DNA from: CAZFQG01 sp964520785
GTDB taxonomy: Bacteria > Planctomycetota > Planctomycetia > Pirellulales > Thermoguttaceae
Assembly (NCBI GenBank): GCA_964520785.1
Contig: CAZFQG010000023.1
Location: 1 to 44,977 of the forward strand
Direction of reading: 5' to 3'
DNA: 44,977 bases
Part shown: positions 1-7,839 of the stretch, in pieces
How positions within the stretch are numbered: position 1 is the first letter of the stretch
Layout: every line of letters starts with the position of its first letter
Program-made: the position numbers and the translations under genes
Notes under the pieces: generated by a model
What the model was told of the DNA's origin: nothing
Databases searched by the model: none
What the model saw: only the letters and a program-made list of their open reading frames with translations

Positions 1-31
1 CAGCAACGCCTACAAACAGGCCTCGTGAGCC

Positions 32-673
32 CTACAAAGTGCGAAATGCGCCCGAACGAGAATAGGTCCCGATCAGCTTTCCCTCCCCCAATACTTTTTC
101 GGAGATGGCGCTGAGTACCTCCGTCTTCGTCATTTCGGGTTGGAAATCGGGGGTCTCGCTTAGGGCGTAAAGAGTGAAGTGATAGTGGTGGGTGCCATGC
201 CCGGGCGGCGGCATCGGGCCTCGGTATCCGATGTTCTGGCCGGAATCCCACGAATTCTTCCCCTGCATCGCCCCGTTCGGCGTTTCAAGTCGCGCGTCCG
301 CCGGAACGCCTTCGGGTAGCGAATCGACATCCGGTGGGATCGCGTAGATTACCCAATGAACCCACGGCTGGGGCGTCGGGGCATCCGGATCGTCGCAAAT
401 CAGAACGAATGATTTCGTTCCAGCAGGGACGTCAGACCACACTATTGGAGGGGACCGGTCTTCACCCTCGCCGGTAAACGTCTTTGGGATTCGCTCACCT
501 TCCTTGAACGCGGGGCTTGTCAAAGAGATTGTCATCGCATTTCCTACTTTCTCTCGTAATTCACTCGTCTTTTGGTTCGCCATCGGTTCTTCCTGGACCA
601 ACTCTTCCGAGGAGTCAACTCCGGAACAACCGAGGTAGGACAGGAACAATAGCATCAGGGCGATACGAAACAT
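32..673 (-). CDS. YbhB/YbcL-type PEBP family lipoprotein
   Basis: This is a phosphatidylethanolamine-binding-protein (Raf kinase inhibitor-like) domain protein of the YbhB/YbcL type, probably lipid-anchored. The conserved PEBP ligand-site signatures are visible: DPDAP followed by WVHWVIY in mid-protein, then GYRGPMPPPGHGTHHYHF, and FTLYAL near the end. The N-terminus is hydrophobic and ends in LGCSG, which resembles an imperfect lipobox. An upstream in-frame ATG exists at 685, but the ATG at 673 is preceded by GGAGG with 5-nt spacing and gives a cleaner signal peptide, so I prefer it. The stop is inside the window, so the gene is complete at 213 residues. The biochemical role of bacterial members is mostly unknown. 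No operon partner is seen; the next gene is divergent. Confidence 0.88.
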   Translation of the reverse strand: MFRIALMLLFLSYLGCSGVDSSEELVQEEPMANQKTSELREKVGNAMTISLTSPAFKEGERIPKTFTGEGEDRSPPIVWSDVPAGTKSFVLICDDPDAPTPQPWVHWVIYAIPPDVDSLPEGVPADARLETPNGAMQGKNSWDSGQNIGYRGPMPPPGHGTHHYHFTLYALSETPDFQPEMTKTEVLSAISEKVLGEGKLIGTYSRSGAFRTL

Positions 674-968
674 GGTCTCCTCCATCCTTCTACGTGGACA
701 TCAGACCCATTGCGATTAGCAGGCTGTCAGCATTTCCGTACTCCTCTGTTCTTCTTCGCGGTGCTCGTCGGCGTGGGGCCTGCACGTGGAGATTGACCGA
801 AACGCCCCGCGGCCGGTAGCCGCCGGGATGACGGGGCAGATCGAAGAATTCGGAGATTTCCGGGATCTTGCCGACCGAGCGGTACTCGTTTATACTCGAA
901 TGTGCCGCGCATACCGTCATTCTCCAGGGCTTCACGGGGCCGATTTCGCCAGCATAAGGAACCTTTGG

Positions 969-1946
969 ATGCAATTCAACCAGTCTCCGTCGCTTGCGGC
1001 GGTTTTATTCGTGAGCATCGCGTGCCTGGGGCGCGCCGCCGGGGAGACCGAACTCCCGCCCGACTCGTTGCGGCCGAGGCTTTACGCGACCGGGTTCGCT
1101 TTCGCGGAGGGTCCCGCGCTGGACTCCTCGGGAAACCTGTACGTGGTGAACTACCGCGAGAAGGGGACGATCGGCCGCATCGGGACCGACGGTACGGCCG
1201 AGATTTTCTGCGACCTGCGAGAATTGTGCCCCGTCGAGGGGCGCGAGCCTCGCGGGAACGGACTGAAGATCGACTCCGAAGGCCGTTTGATCGTCGCCGA
1301 TCAAGGGGCGGGCAGGCTACTGCGGGTCGCCGCGGACGGCAAGCAGGCGGAGGTTCTCGCCGATCGCCACGAAGGTCGCCGTTTTCAGGAGGTCAACGAC
1401 GTATGCCTCGACCTCGATGGCAACATCTATTTCACGGATCCGGCCGGCAGTACCGCCGAGAAACCGAACGGCTCCATCTACCGGTACGACATCAAGACCA
1501 AGAGCACCCACGTGCTCGACACCGGTCTGGCCTATCCGAACGGAATCGCGGTTACTCCGGATCAGAAGCACCTGTGCGTTTCGGAAACGGCCCAGTTTCG
1601 AGTACTGATATACGAGCTGACCGATGAGAAGCGAACGCAACATCGGCGGGAGTTGATCGACTTCCAACGTGCCGCCAGACAGGATTATCCGATTGGGAAA
1701 TTCATGCCGGATGGAATGATCTTCGACGCGGCCGGACGTTTGTACGTCGCGATGTGGACGAACGGGGTCATCAACGTCATCGACGTGTCGGAAGGAAGGA
1801 TCATCCGCCAGTACGACGCTGGAGGGCTCAATGCGACCAATTGCCACTTCCATGAGGGGCGACTGTATATTACGGTGGCCTCCAAGGAAGCCGTTTTCCG
1901 TCTGGACTTGAATGTTTTAGGATTTGACTACAACGGAAAGGACTGA
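969..1946 (+). CDS. Secreted SMP-30/gluconolactonase/LRE family hydrolase
   Basis: This is a six-bladed beta-propeller of the SMP-30/gluconolactonase family, likely a periplasmic lactonase or sugar-acid hydrolase. Family marks are FAEGPALDSSGNLYVVN (the Glu is the usual metal ligand) near residue 45, GNGLKIDSEGRLIVAD, then VCLDLDGNIYFTDP, YPNGIAVTPD (metal-binding Asn) and PDGMIFDAAGRLYVA. The frame is open from 786, but the ATG at 969 has AAGGA at 956-960 (8-nt spacing) and directly begins a signal peptide with an AAVLFVSIACLGRAAG core, so it is chosen. The length, 325 residues, suits the family. The 3' end overlaps the next gene by 23 bp, which suggests co-transcription with the downstream small genes and recG. 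Confidence 0.9.
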   Translation: MQFNQSPSLAAVLFVSIACLGRAAGETELPPDSLRPRLYATGFAFAEGPALDSSGNLYVVNYREKGTIGRIGTDGTAEIFCDLRELCPVEGREPRGNGLKIDSEGRLIVADQGAGRLLRVAADGKQAEVLADRHEGRRFQEVNDVCLDLDGNIYFTDPAGSTAEKPNGSIYRYDIKTKSTHVLDTGLAYPNGIAVTPDQKHLCVSETAQFRVLIYELTDEKRTQHRRELIDFQRAARQDYPIGKFMPDGMIFDAAGRLYVAMWTNGVINVIDVSEGRIIRQYDAGGLNATNCHFHEGRLYITVASKEAVFRLDLNVLGFDYNGKD

Positions 1947-2199
1947 CACGGTGTCCGCTGAATCCGACCCGAACAACCAACCCGAAACCGGCGAGCTTCT
2001 TCGCGGTATTTCCGCTCGATTACGCATTCACGGCGTGTTGATCTTCCTGCTGATTCTCGTTGTTTCAATCGGCGCGGCCGCCGTCTATGGAAGCCTCGTC
2101 AACTATTTCGCCGGAGACGCGGCCTTTTTCGGCGCAACGACGCTGGGTGCCGGTCTCCTCGGCTTCGTCCTCGGATGGATCGCGCGTCGGCACGCATAG
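1924..2199 (+). CDS. Small two-helix membrane protein, function unknown
   Basis: I do not recognise this 91-residue protein. A hydrophilic N-terminus of about 33 residues is followed by two predicted membrane helices, roughly residues 37-60 (VLIFLLILVVSIGAAAVYG) and 66-86 (ATTLGAGLLGFVLGWIA), and the protein ends in a positive RRHA tail, which suggests the C-terminus is cytoplasmic. The ATG at 1924 lies inside the SMP-30 gene. A GTG at 1951, just after that gene's stop, is an alternative that would remove nine residues without touching the helices. Tight packing with SMP-30 upstream and the 46-aa ORF and recG downstream supports a real gene. Confidence 0.6.
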   Translation: MTTTERTDTVSAESDPNNQPETGELLRGISARLRIHGVLIFLLILVVSIGAAAVYGSLVNYFAGDAAFFGATTLGAGLLGFVLGWIARRHA

Positions 2200-2249
2200 C
2201 ACCGGTTCGCGCGAACCGTGCCGGACTCGAATGTCGCGGAAGTGCTTTC

Positions 2250-2390
2250 GTGTCGATGGGATCAATCGTGACGATGCCGAACGGGGAGCGGCTCGGAATT
2301 GCGCTCGGACATGGGTGGTGGAAGATTCCAATCGCGACGGAGCTTCGCGAGCTGTTGGACCGTTATTTCGTTAGACCGATTCAGTTTTGA
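2250..2390 (+). CDS. Hypothetical 46-aa protein directly upstream of recG
   Basis: This is an unrecognised short ORF. I start it at GTG 2250, which follows a CGGAAG-like ribosome site; ATG 2256 is nearly as good. The frame is open back to 2175, but the earlier part has the biased composition of an out-of-frame overlap with the previous gene. The peptide is ordinary in composition (GSIVTMPNGERLGIALGHGW, then a charged helix-like ATELRELLDRYF). Its TGA at 2388-2390 is immediately followed by the recG ATG at 2391, an arrangement typical of translational coupling. Being short, it could still be a chance frame. Confidence 0.4.
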   Translation: MSMGSIVTMPNGERLGIALGHGWWKIPIATELRELLDRYFVRPIQF

Positions 2391-4475
2391 ATGACCCTCG
2401 AAGAATCCAAAACGAAGGAACGCCTGGCCACCCCGATCCAGTTCGTCAAAGGTGTGGGACCGGCAAGGGCGACCCTCTTCGAACGCATGGGAGTCCGCTA
2501 CGTCCGCGACCTGTTGTTTCTCTTCCCGCGGGATTACGAAGACCACACCGACCTGCGCCCCATGGATGCGCTGGAAGAGGGCATCCCGCAGTCCGTCTGC
2601 GGCGAGGTGGCGGAGATCGACCTGCGCAATACGGCTTCCGGAAGGAGCATTCTCGGCGTCCTCCTTCTCAGTGGCACGGGAGCGCTTCGAGGGGTCTGGT
2701 TCAATCAACCGTTCATGGCCGATAAGTTCCGCCATGGGATGAAGGTCATGTTCTTCGGAAAGCCCAAGTACCAGGGTCTGGTATGGGAAATGGCGCATCC
2801 GAAGGTGACGGAACTCGAGGAAGGAGAGACGCCGAAGCCGGAGATCCTGCCGTTGTACCCCTTGACCGAAGGCTTGCAGCAGCGGCACGTCCGCCGCGCG
2901 GTCCGCGAGGCGCTCGAAGACGTCCCGCTGCTGGACGAAGTCTTTCCCGACGAGTATCTGCGGAAGCACCGGCTGCTGCCGCTGCGCGAGGCGCTTCCGG
3001 AGATTCACTTCCCCACGGACCGGACGCGGCAGGAGGAAGCCCGGCGGCGGTTCGTCTACCAGGAATTCTTCATCCTCCAACTGGCGCTGGCCAAACGCCG
3101 CGCGGCGCGGCGGGAGAAGCGCATTTCCCCGGAGTTGAAAACCACGGCGAAGATCGACGCGCGGATCCGGCGGCTGTTCCCCTTCGAATTCACCGAAGGC
3201 CAGAACCGCGTCGTCGAGGAGATCACGCGCGATCTCGATTCCTTCCACCCCATGAACCGTTTGCTGCAAGGGGACGTCGGCAGCGGGAAGACGGCCGTCG
3301 CCCTCTACGCGATGCTCGTCGCGGCCGCGCACGGATGCCAATCGACCCTGATGGCGCCGACCGAGGTCCTCGCGAGGCAACACCACAGAACCCTCTGCGA
3401 CTATTTGAAAAACTCGCGGGTCCGCTGCGATCTGCTCGTCGGCGGGCTGAGCGAACCGGTCCGCCGCGAGCGATTGGAAGCGATCGCCAACGGCGCCTCG
3501 GGCATCGTCGTCGGTACGCAGGCCGTCCTTCAGGAGAGCGTCTCTTTCAACCGGTTGGGACTGGTCGTCATCGACGAACAGCACCGCTTCGGCGTCCGGC
3601 AGAGGGCCACCTTGAGGCAGTCGGGCGAAGAGCCCCACTGCCTCGTCATGACGGCGACCCCCATCCCGCGGACCGTTACGATGACCCTGTTCGGCGACCT
3701 CGACGTCTCGACCCTTTCGGAACCTCCGCCCGGCCGGCGCGAAGTCCACACCTATCTGGCCGGCGAGGACCAGCGCGACCGGTGGTGGGAATTCTTCGGC
3801 AAGAAGCTCCGCGAGGGACGGCAGGGGTACGTCGTGGTTCCGATGGTCGAGGAATCCCAGACGCGCGACGTCGCCAGCGTCCAGGCGGCCTACGAGGAAC
3901 TCGCCAACGGTCCGCTGGAAACGTTCCGCCTGGGACTCGTCCACGGCCGGATGCACTCCGAAGAGAAAGAGGCCGTCATGAAGGCCTTCGAGGGGGGGGA
4001 GATCCAGGTTCTCGTCTGCACGTCGGTCGTCGAGGTCGGAATCAACGTCCCCAACGCCACGCTCATGACCATCGAAAATGCCGAGCGTTTCGGCCTCGCC
4101 CAACTCCATCAATTGCGCGGCCGGATCAGCCGCGGCACGCACGCCGGTTATTGCGCGGCGTTCGCCGATCCCAAGAATGAAGACGCCCGCTCACGCCTGG
4201 AGGCCTTCGCCGCCACGACGGATGGGTTCGAACTGGCCGAAAAGGACTTCGCCCTCCGGGGGCCCGGCGAAGTGCTCGGCACGCGCCAGCACGGCCTGCC
4301 TCCGTTTCGAATCGCGAACCTGCTGCTGGACCAGGGCCTTCTCCTCGAAGCCCGCGGCGATGCCCAGGCGCTCGTCCTGAACGATCCCGGGTTGGCCCTC
4401 CCGGAGCACCGGAGACTGGCGAAAATGGTCGACATCCGCTACGGCCACGTCCTGGAACTGGGGGATGTTGGATAG
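2391..4475 (+). CDS. recG: ATP-dependent DNA helicase RecG
   Basis: RecG is a branch-migrating superfamily 2 helicase acting at stalled replication forks and recombination intermediates. The 694-residue length matches the family. The N-terminal wedge/OB region includes a helix-hairpin-helix-like FVKGVGPARATLFERMG (about 18-34) and LLFLFPRDYEDHT. Walker A GDVGSGKT is at 294-301, MAPTEVLARQH at 321-331, the DEQHRFG box at 395-401 (Walker B) and motif III TATPIPRT at 421-428. Motifs V and VI (TSVVEVGINVPNAT, then QLHQLRGRISRG) and the C-terminal FALRGPGEVLGTRQHG are all present, so it appears functional. The start abuts the stop of the preceding short ORF. It converges on the serine hydrolase gene, with 31 bp between the stops and no clear terminator. 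Confidence 0.97.
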   Translation: MTLEESKTKERLATPIQFVKGVGPARATLFERMGVRYVRDLLFLFPRDYEDHTDLRPMDALEEGIPQSVCGEVAEIDLRNTASGRSILGVLLLSGTGALRGVWFNQPFMADKFRHGMKVMFFGKPKYQGLVWEMAHPKVTELEEGETPKPEILPLYPLTEGLQQRHVRRAVREALEDVPLLDEVFPDEYLRKHRLLPLREALPEIHFPTDRTRQEEARRRFVYQEFFILQLALAKRRAARREKRISPELKTTAKIDARIRRLFPFEFTEGQNRVVEEITRDLDSFHPMNRLLQGDVGSGKTAVALYAMLVAAAHGCQSTLMAPTEVLARQHHRTLCDYLKNSRVRCDLLVGGLSEPVRRERLEAIANGASGIVVGTQAVLQESVSFNRLGLVVIDEQHRFGVRQRATLRQSGEEPHCLVMTATPIPRTVTMTLFGDLDVSTLSEPPPGRREVHTYLAGEDQRDRWWEFFGKKLREGRQGYVVVPMVEESQTRDVASVQAAYEELANGPLETFRLGLVHGRMHSEEKEAVMKAFEGGEIQVLVCTSVVEVGINVPNATLMTIENAERFGLAQLHQLRGRISRGTHAGYCAAFADPKNEDARSRLEAFAATTDGFELAEKDFALRGPGEVLGTRQHGLPPFRIANLLLDQGLLLEARGDAQALVLNDPGLALPEHRRLAKMVDIRYGHVLELGDVG

Positions 4476-4506
4476 AAGCCCCGCCGGAACGAACCGCCCG
4501 GGTTTT

Positions 4507-5859
4507 CTAGTCGGCGTCCGCCGTTGTTTCGACCGAGCGCGGCCACCGGCCCACCCCTCGGACCGCGCGCCACATCATCCGATCCGCCTCCCCCGAGAAC
4601 TTCTCCCACTCCCGGGGCCGCGTATTGAACAGGAGCGTCCAGCTCAATCCGTCGTGGGCGCGGACGAGAATCGTCCAGGTTCCGGGAAGCGATCCGGTAT
4701 GGTACCAATTCGCGTCCGAACCGACCGGCGCAATCATCCATCCCAGGGCGTAATAACGATTCTCCGTGTCGGTCGGTACTCGCGAGTCGATCATCCGCCT
4801 GACCGTCTCGCTTCGCAGAATGGGAGGACGTCCCTTGCCCTCGAGCGCCGCGACAAACCGGAGGAGATCGGGGGCGGAGCCGATCCACCCACCGTGGGCG
4901 TCCATCGCCTCGACGTAAAACTGCCCGTAAGGATTGGGAAACTGGCCCTTCAGGTTGGGAAAGATGGAACGGGTCAATGTCGCGCCCGGGCAATCGTAAT
5001 AACGGACTTCGCCGGGAAGCCGGCTGATCCGGCGGGTTCTGCCGAGACGCATCCCGATCGCGCCGGCCGGTTCCAGCACCATGGCGCGGACGCTCTCCTC
5101 GTAACCCTTGCCCGTCACCTTCTCGATGACCCGCCCCAAGAGGCAATATCCGAAATTGGAGTAGGCGTAGCGCGTGCCGGGTTGGAAATCGAGAGGGCGC
5201 CCCAACATGAAACGGATGATCGTCACGGGGGCGGCGGGCGGCGTCGTCAACTTGGCGAGGGGATCCGGAAAGAACATCGGATCGAAGCTTTTTTTCCGAT
5301 CGAACCCCGCCGTGTGCTGTAGGCACTGCTGTATCGTGATCGCGCCGAATTGGGGATCGACCCGCGACTTCTCGTCCAGCGGTTTCAGTTTTCCGAGGTA
5401 CCCAACGATCGGGTCATCAAGCCGGAGCCGGCCTTGTTCGTAGAGCCGCAGGACCGCGGCTGCCGTAATCGGCTTCGAAATACTGGCGATTCGAAAGAGT
5501 GAATCGGGCTGAACCGGCTCATTCTTCGCGACATCCGCCCACCCGAACCCCCGAGAGTAGACGATCCGGCCCTCTTGGGAGACGGCCGCGGCCCCACCGG
5601 GAATTTGCCATTTGCGCATGAGTTCGACGACTCGAGAATCGACCGGAGAGCACGCCTCCGAGGCGGGACCCGTCGAAAGAAGCGTATCTTCGCCCCGGCC
5701 GACGACGGTAAGAACGATCATGCCGATCAGGACGGGCGGAGACAGGAAAGACACGATCGGACCACACCGCTTTCCAACCGTCGAAGTGACGGGAAACCGC
5801 GCCGAACGAGGCTGCCGAAGCCCGCGGAGTGAATATCTTGGAACGATTCGCGTGGTCAA
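4507..5859 (-). CDS. Exported beta-lactamase-fold serine hydrolase (class C/esterase family)
   Basis: This is a penicillin-binding-protein-like serine hydrolase of the AmpC/esterase superfamily. The catalytic tetrad SxxK is S126-I-S-K129 (FRIASISKP), the Tyr motif is Y233-S-N235 (YAYSNFGY), and an HTG near residue 387 (WYHTGSLPG) stands in for the KTG box. A hydrophobic stretch at about 36-53 is the export signal. The n-region before it is long and basic (about 35 residues), so translation may really start further in; no strong ribosome site decides this. Family members include D-aminopeptidases, esterases and lactamases, and HTG rather than KTG is common in non-lactamase members, so resistance should not be assumed. 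It is divergent from the kinase gene and stands alone. Confidence 0.85.
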   Translation of the reverse strand: MTTRIVPRYSLRGLRQPRSARFPVTSTVGKRCGPIVSFLSPPVLIGMIVLTVVGRGEDTLLSTGPASEACSPVDSRVVELMRKWQIPGGAAAVSQEGRIVYSRGFGWADVAKNEPVQPDSLFRIASISKPITAAAVLRLYEQGRLRLDDPIVGYLGKLKPLDEKSRVDPQFGAITIQQCLQHTAGFDRKKSFDPMFFPDPLAKLTTPPAAPVTIIRFMLGRPLDFQPGTRYAYSNFGYCLLGRVIEKVTGKGYEESVRAMVLEPAGAIGMRLGRTRRISRLPGEVRYYDCPGATLTRSIFPNLKGQFPNPYGQFYVEAMDAHGGWIGSAPDLLRFVAALEGKGRPPILRSETVRRMIDSRVPTDTENRYYALGWMIAPVGSDANWYHTGSLPGTWTILVRAHDGLSWTLLFNTRPREWEKFSGEADRMMWRAVRGVGRWPRSVETTADAD

Positions 5860-5865
5860 TACTTC

Positions 5866-5910
5866 GTCGCCGATTCAAGGGTCGCCGGTTCAAGGGTCGC
5901 CGGTTCAAGG
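5866..5910. repeat. 15-bp tandem repeat upstream of the serine hydrolase gene
   Basis: Two perfect copies of the unit TTCAAGGGTCGCCGG lie at 5874-5888 and 5889-5903, with a partial third copy (TTCAAGG) at 5904-5910 and a partial GTCGCCG before the first. It sits between the divergent serine hydrolase and kinase genes, within the likely 5' region of the hydrolase. It is probably a slippage product; a regulatory role is only a possibility. Confidence 0.8.
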
Positions 5911-6087
5911 CTGGAGGCCGAGGTTGACAAGCCGGGGGATTCCCCAAACCATTATCATACGCTAAACTGATAGGTTGACTAAGAGGTGGCGAGCATACAA
6001 CGCCTGATTTCAGTTTCTTCAAATGATCGGCAAAAACAATTGGGCGCGGCGCGAGCCGCCAAGCATTGGGTTTCTTTTCCCGTGAAC

Positions 6088-7011
6088 ATGATGTCCAGAC
6101 GCCGTTCTCTTCGAACCCCGATCACGCTTGGAATCGTGATGATCGTCCTCCTGATCGTTCTGATGGTCGGGTGGGTTCTGGTCTCGGTATTCGGGGCCCT
6201 GAAGCAGCACGAGTTGGCCCCGTTTTATTGGACGGTGTTACCTCTGGGGGCGGTTTTCATGGTCATTCTGCTGCTCGGAGTCATCGCTTATCTGATCATT
6301 TCGATCCAGATCATCCGCGTGAACCGGCAACAGTCGAATTTCATCGACAGCGTGACCCACGAGCTGAAGTCTCCGATCGCCGCGCTGAAGCTCTACTTGC
6401 AGACGCTCAATCGGCGTGAAGTCAAGGTGGAGCAACAAGCGGAATTTCATAGGGCGATGCTCGAGGAGGTCGACCGGTTGGATCACCTGACGACGCAAAT
6501 CCTCGACGCCGGCCGGATTGAAACCGGACGCGAGGTGGGCCGGCGAGAATTGATCGAGATGGACGAACTCACTCGCGAGTGCGCCGAGAGGCTCCGCAAA
6601 ACATACCGGGCGGACGAAGAGGCGATCCAGTACGATCTGGAACCGTGCGAATGCGTGGGACGCCGCGTCGAGATCGAAATCATCCTTCGCAATCTCATCG
6701 ACAACGCACTGAAATACGCGAGCGAACCGCCCCGGGTCGAAATCGGCCTGCGGAGGCGCGACGATGGAAAAATGCAGTTCCGCGTCGGCGATAACGGCCA
6801 GGGAATCGCCCCGGCCATGCGGAAGAAGATATTCGGTCGTTTCGTACGACTCGGCGTGGAACTCCAGAGGGAAAAGCCGGGAACGGGCCTGGGGCTCTAC
6901 ATAGTGAGGTCTCTCGTCCGGAAGATGCGCGGAGAAATTCAGGTGTTCCACCGGCCCGAGGGAGGAACCGTCTTCGAGCTGGTTCTCCCGGCCGATATGA
7001 AAGACCGGTGA
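6088..7011 (+). CDS. Two-component sensor histidine kinase
   Basis: This is a membrane histidine kinase. Two membrane helices (IVMIVLLIVLMVGWVLVSVF and a second ending YLIISIQII) are separated by only about 20 residues, so there is almost no periplasmic sensor domain; signals may be sensed in the membrane. The HisKA H-box is FIDSVTHELKSP, with phospho-accepting His at residue 91 from this start. The ATPase domain carries the N box NLIDNALKYA, G1 DNGQGI and G2 GTGLGLYIV. The frame is open from 5986; ATG 6088 (or 6091, or GTG 6082) is chosen because it places a basic SRRRSLR right before the first helix. It is followed 66 bp later by its likely partner response regulator. Confidence 0.92.
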   Translation: MMSRRRSLRTPITLGIVMIVLLIVLMVGWVLVSVFGALKQHELAPFYWTVLPLGAVFMVILLLGVIAYLIISIQIIRVNRQQSNFIDSVTHELKSPIAALKLYLQTLNRREVKVEQQAEFHRAMLEEVDRLDHLTTQILDAGRIETGREVGRRELIEMDELTRECAERLRKTYRADEEAIQYDLEPCECVGRRVEIEIILRNLIDNALKYASEPPRVEIGLRRRDDGKMQFRVGDNGQGIAPAMRKKIFGRFVRLGVELQREKPGTGLGLYIVRSLVRKMRGEIQVFHRPEGGTVFELVLPADMKDR

Positions 7012-7077
7012 TCCGAAGAAAGTGGTAACGGAGGCCGTGTTGGGACGTTTCAACCCAATGGGGAGCGTGGCAAGGCA

Positions 7078-7815
7078 ATGAACCAGACGAGACAAGACGA
7101 AACGAAACAAAACCGCGTGCTTATCGTCGAGGACGAAGAGCATCTTGCCGGCGGTATCCGGTTCAATCTCGAAGCGGAAGGGTACGCCGTCACGACCGTC
7201 GCCGACGGCAGGGACGCGCTCGATCTGATAGAGCGGGGTCAACGGTTCGATCTCATCGTATTGGATATCATGCTCCCGGGAATGAGTGGGTACGAATTCT
7301 GCGAGCGGTTCAGAGAGAAGGACCGCGAGACGCCGGTCCTCATTCTTACGGCGAGGACCCTCCGCGAGGACCGCGCCAGGGGCTTCGACGTCGGCGCAAA
7401 TCAATACATGACGAAGCCCTTCGAACTGGACGAGTTCCTCTCGCGGATCAACAACCTGCTCACCTTCCGACCCCGGCGCCCCGCGACCGCCGCCGACACG
7501 TTTTCCTTCGGGGACGCTCGGATCAACTTCACCACCTTCGAGGTGTTTGTCAAGGAGAAACCGGTCAAGCTGACGGGGCTCGAAATGCGATTCCTGAAGT
7601 ACCTCATCGAGAATGCCGGAAGGGTGATTCCCCGCGCCGAATTGATGGAAAAAGTCTGGGACATACCGGGCGACATCCGCACACGTGCTCCCGACCAGTT
7701 CCTGCGGCGACTCCGGAAGACATTTGAGCCGGACCCGGCCAACCCGGTCCACTTCATCACGGTCCGCGACGCGGGCTACCGTTTCCTGCCGGAGGGGTTG
7801 GAAAAGCCCGGATAG
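7078..7815 (+). CDS. OmpR/PhoB-family response regulator
   Basis: This 245-residue regulator has an N-terminal receiver and a C-terminal winged-helix DNA-binding domain. The receiver acidic pair is VEDEE (18-21), the phospho-acceptor is D63 in IVLDIMLPGM, the switch Thr is T91 in ILTAR, and the conserved Lys is K113 in MTKPFELDEF, so it should be phosphorylatable. The effector domain shows the OmpR-type LTGLEMRFLKYLIENAGRV and ends with ITVRDAGYRFLP. The kinase lies 66 bp upstream. The stop codon TAG at 7813-7815 is only 24 bp before the rhamnosidase ATG, so the three genes are probably co-transcribed and the system may control rhamnoside breakdown (inference). Confidence 0.95.
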   Translation: MNQTRQDETKQNRVLIVEDEEHLAGGIRFNLEAEGYAVTTVADGRDALDLIERGQRFDLIVLDIMLPGMSGYEFCERFREKDRETPVLILTARTLREDRARGFDVGANQYMTKPFELDEFLSRINNLLTFRPRRPATAADTFSFGDARINFTTFEVFVKEKPVKLTGLEMRFLKYLIENAGRVIPRAELMEKVWDIPGDIRTRAPDQFLRRLRKTFEPDPANPVHFITVRDAGYRFLPEGLEKPG

Positions 7816-7839
7816 TTGTCTCTTCAGAAGGCCCTTGCC

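Noticed and set aside
690..974. A 94-codon minus-strand ORF upstream of SMP-30
   Set aside because: No domain, signal or ribosome site; Arg-rich, biased composition fits noncoding DNA, and it covers the probable SMP-30 leader.
2262..4142. A 626-codon open frame on the minus strand
   Set aside because: It is a shadow of recG, whose motifs are complete on the plus strand.
5924..5960. TTGACA followed by TATCAT as a promoter for the kinase
   Set aside because: The spacing is 24 bp, well beyond the 16-18 bp range, and no better -10 exists at the right distance.
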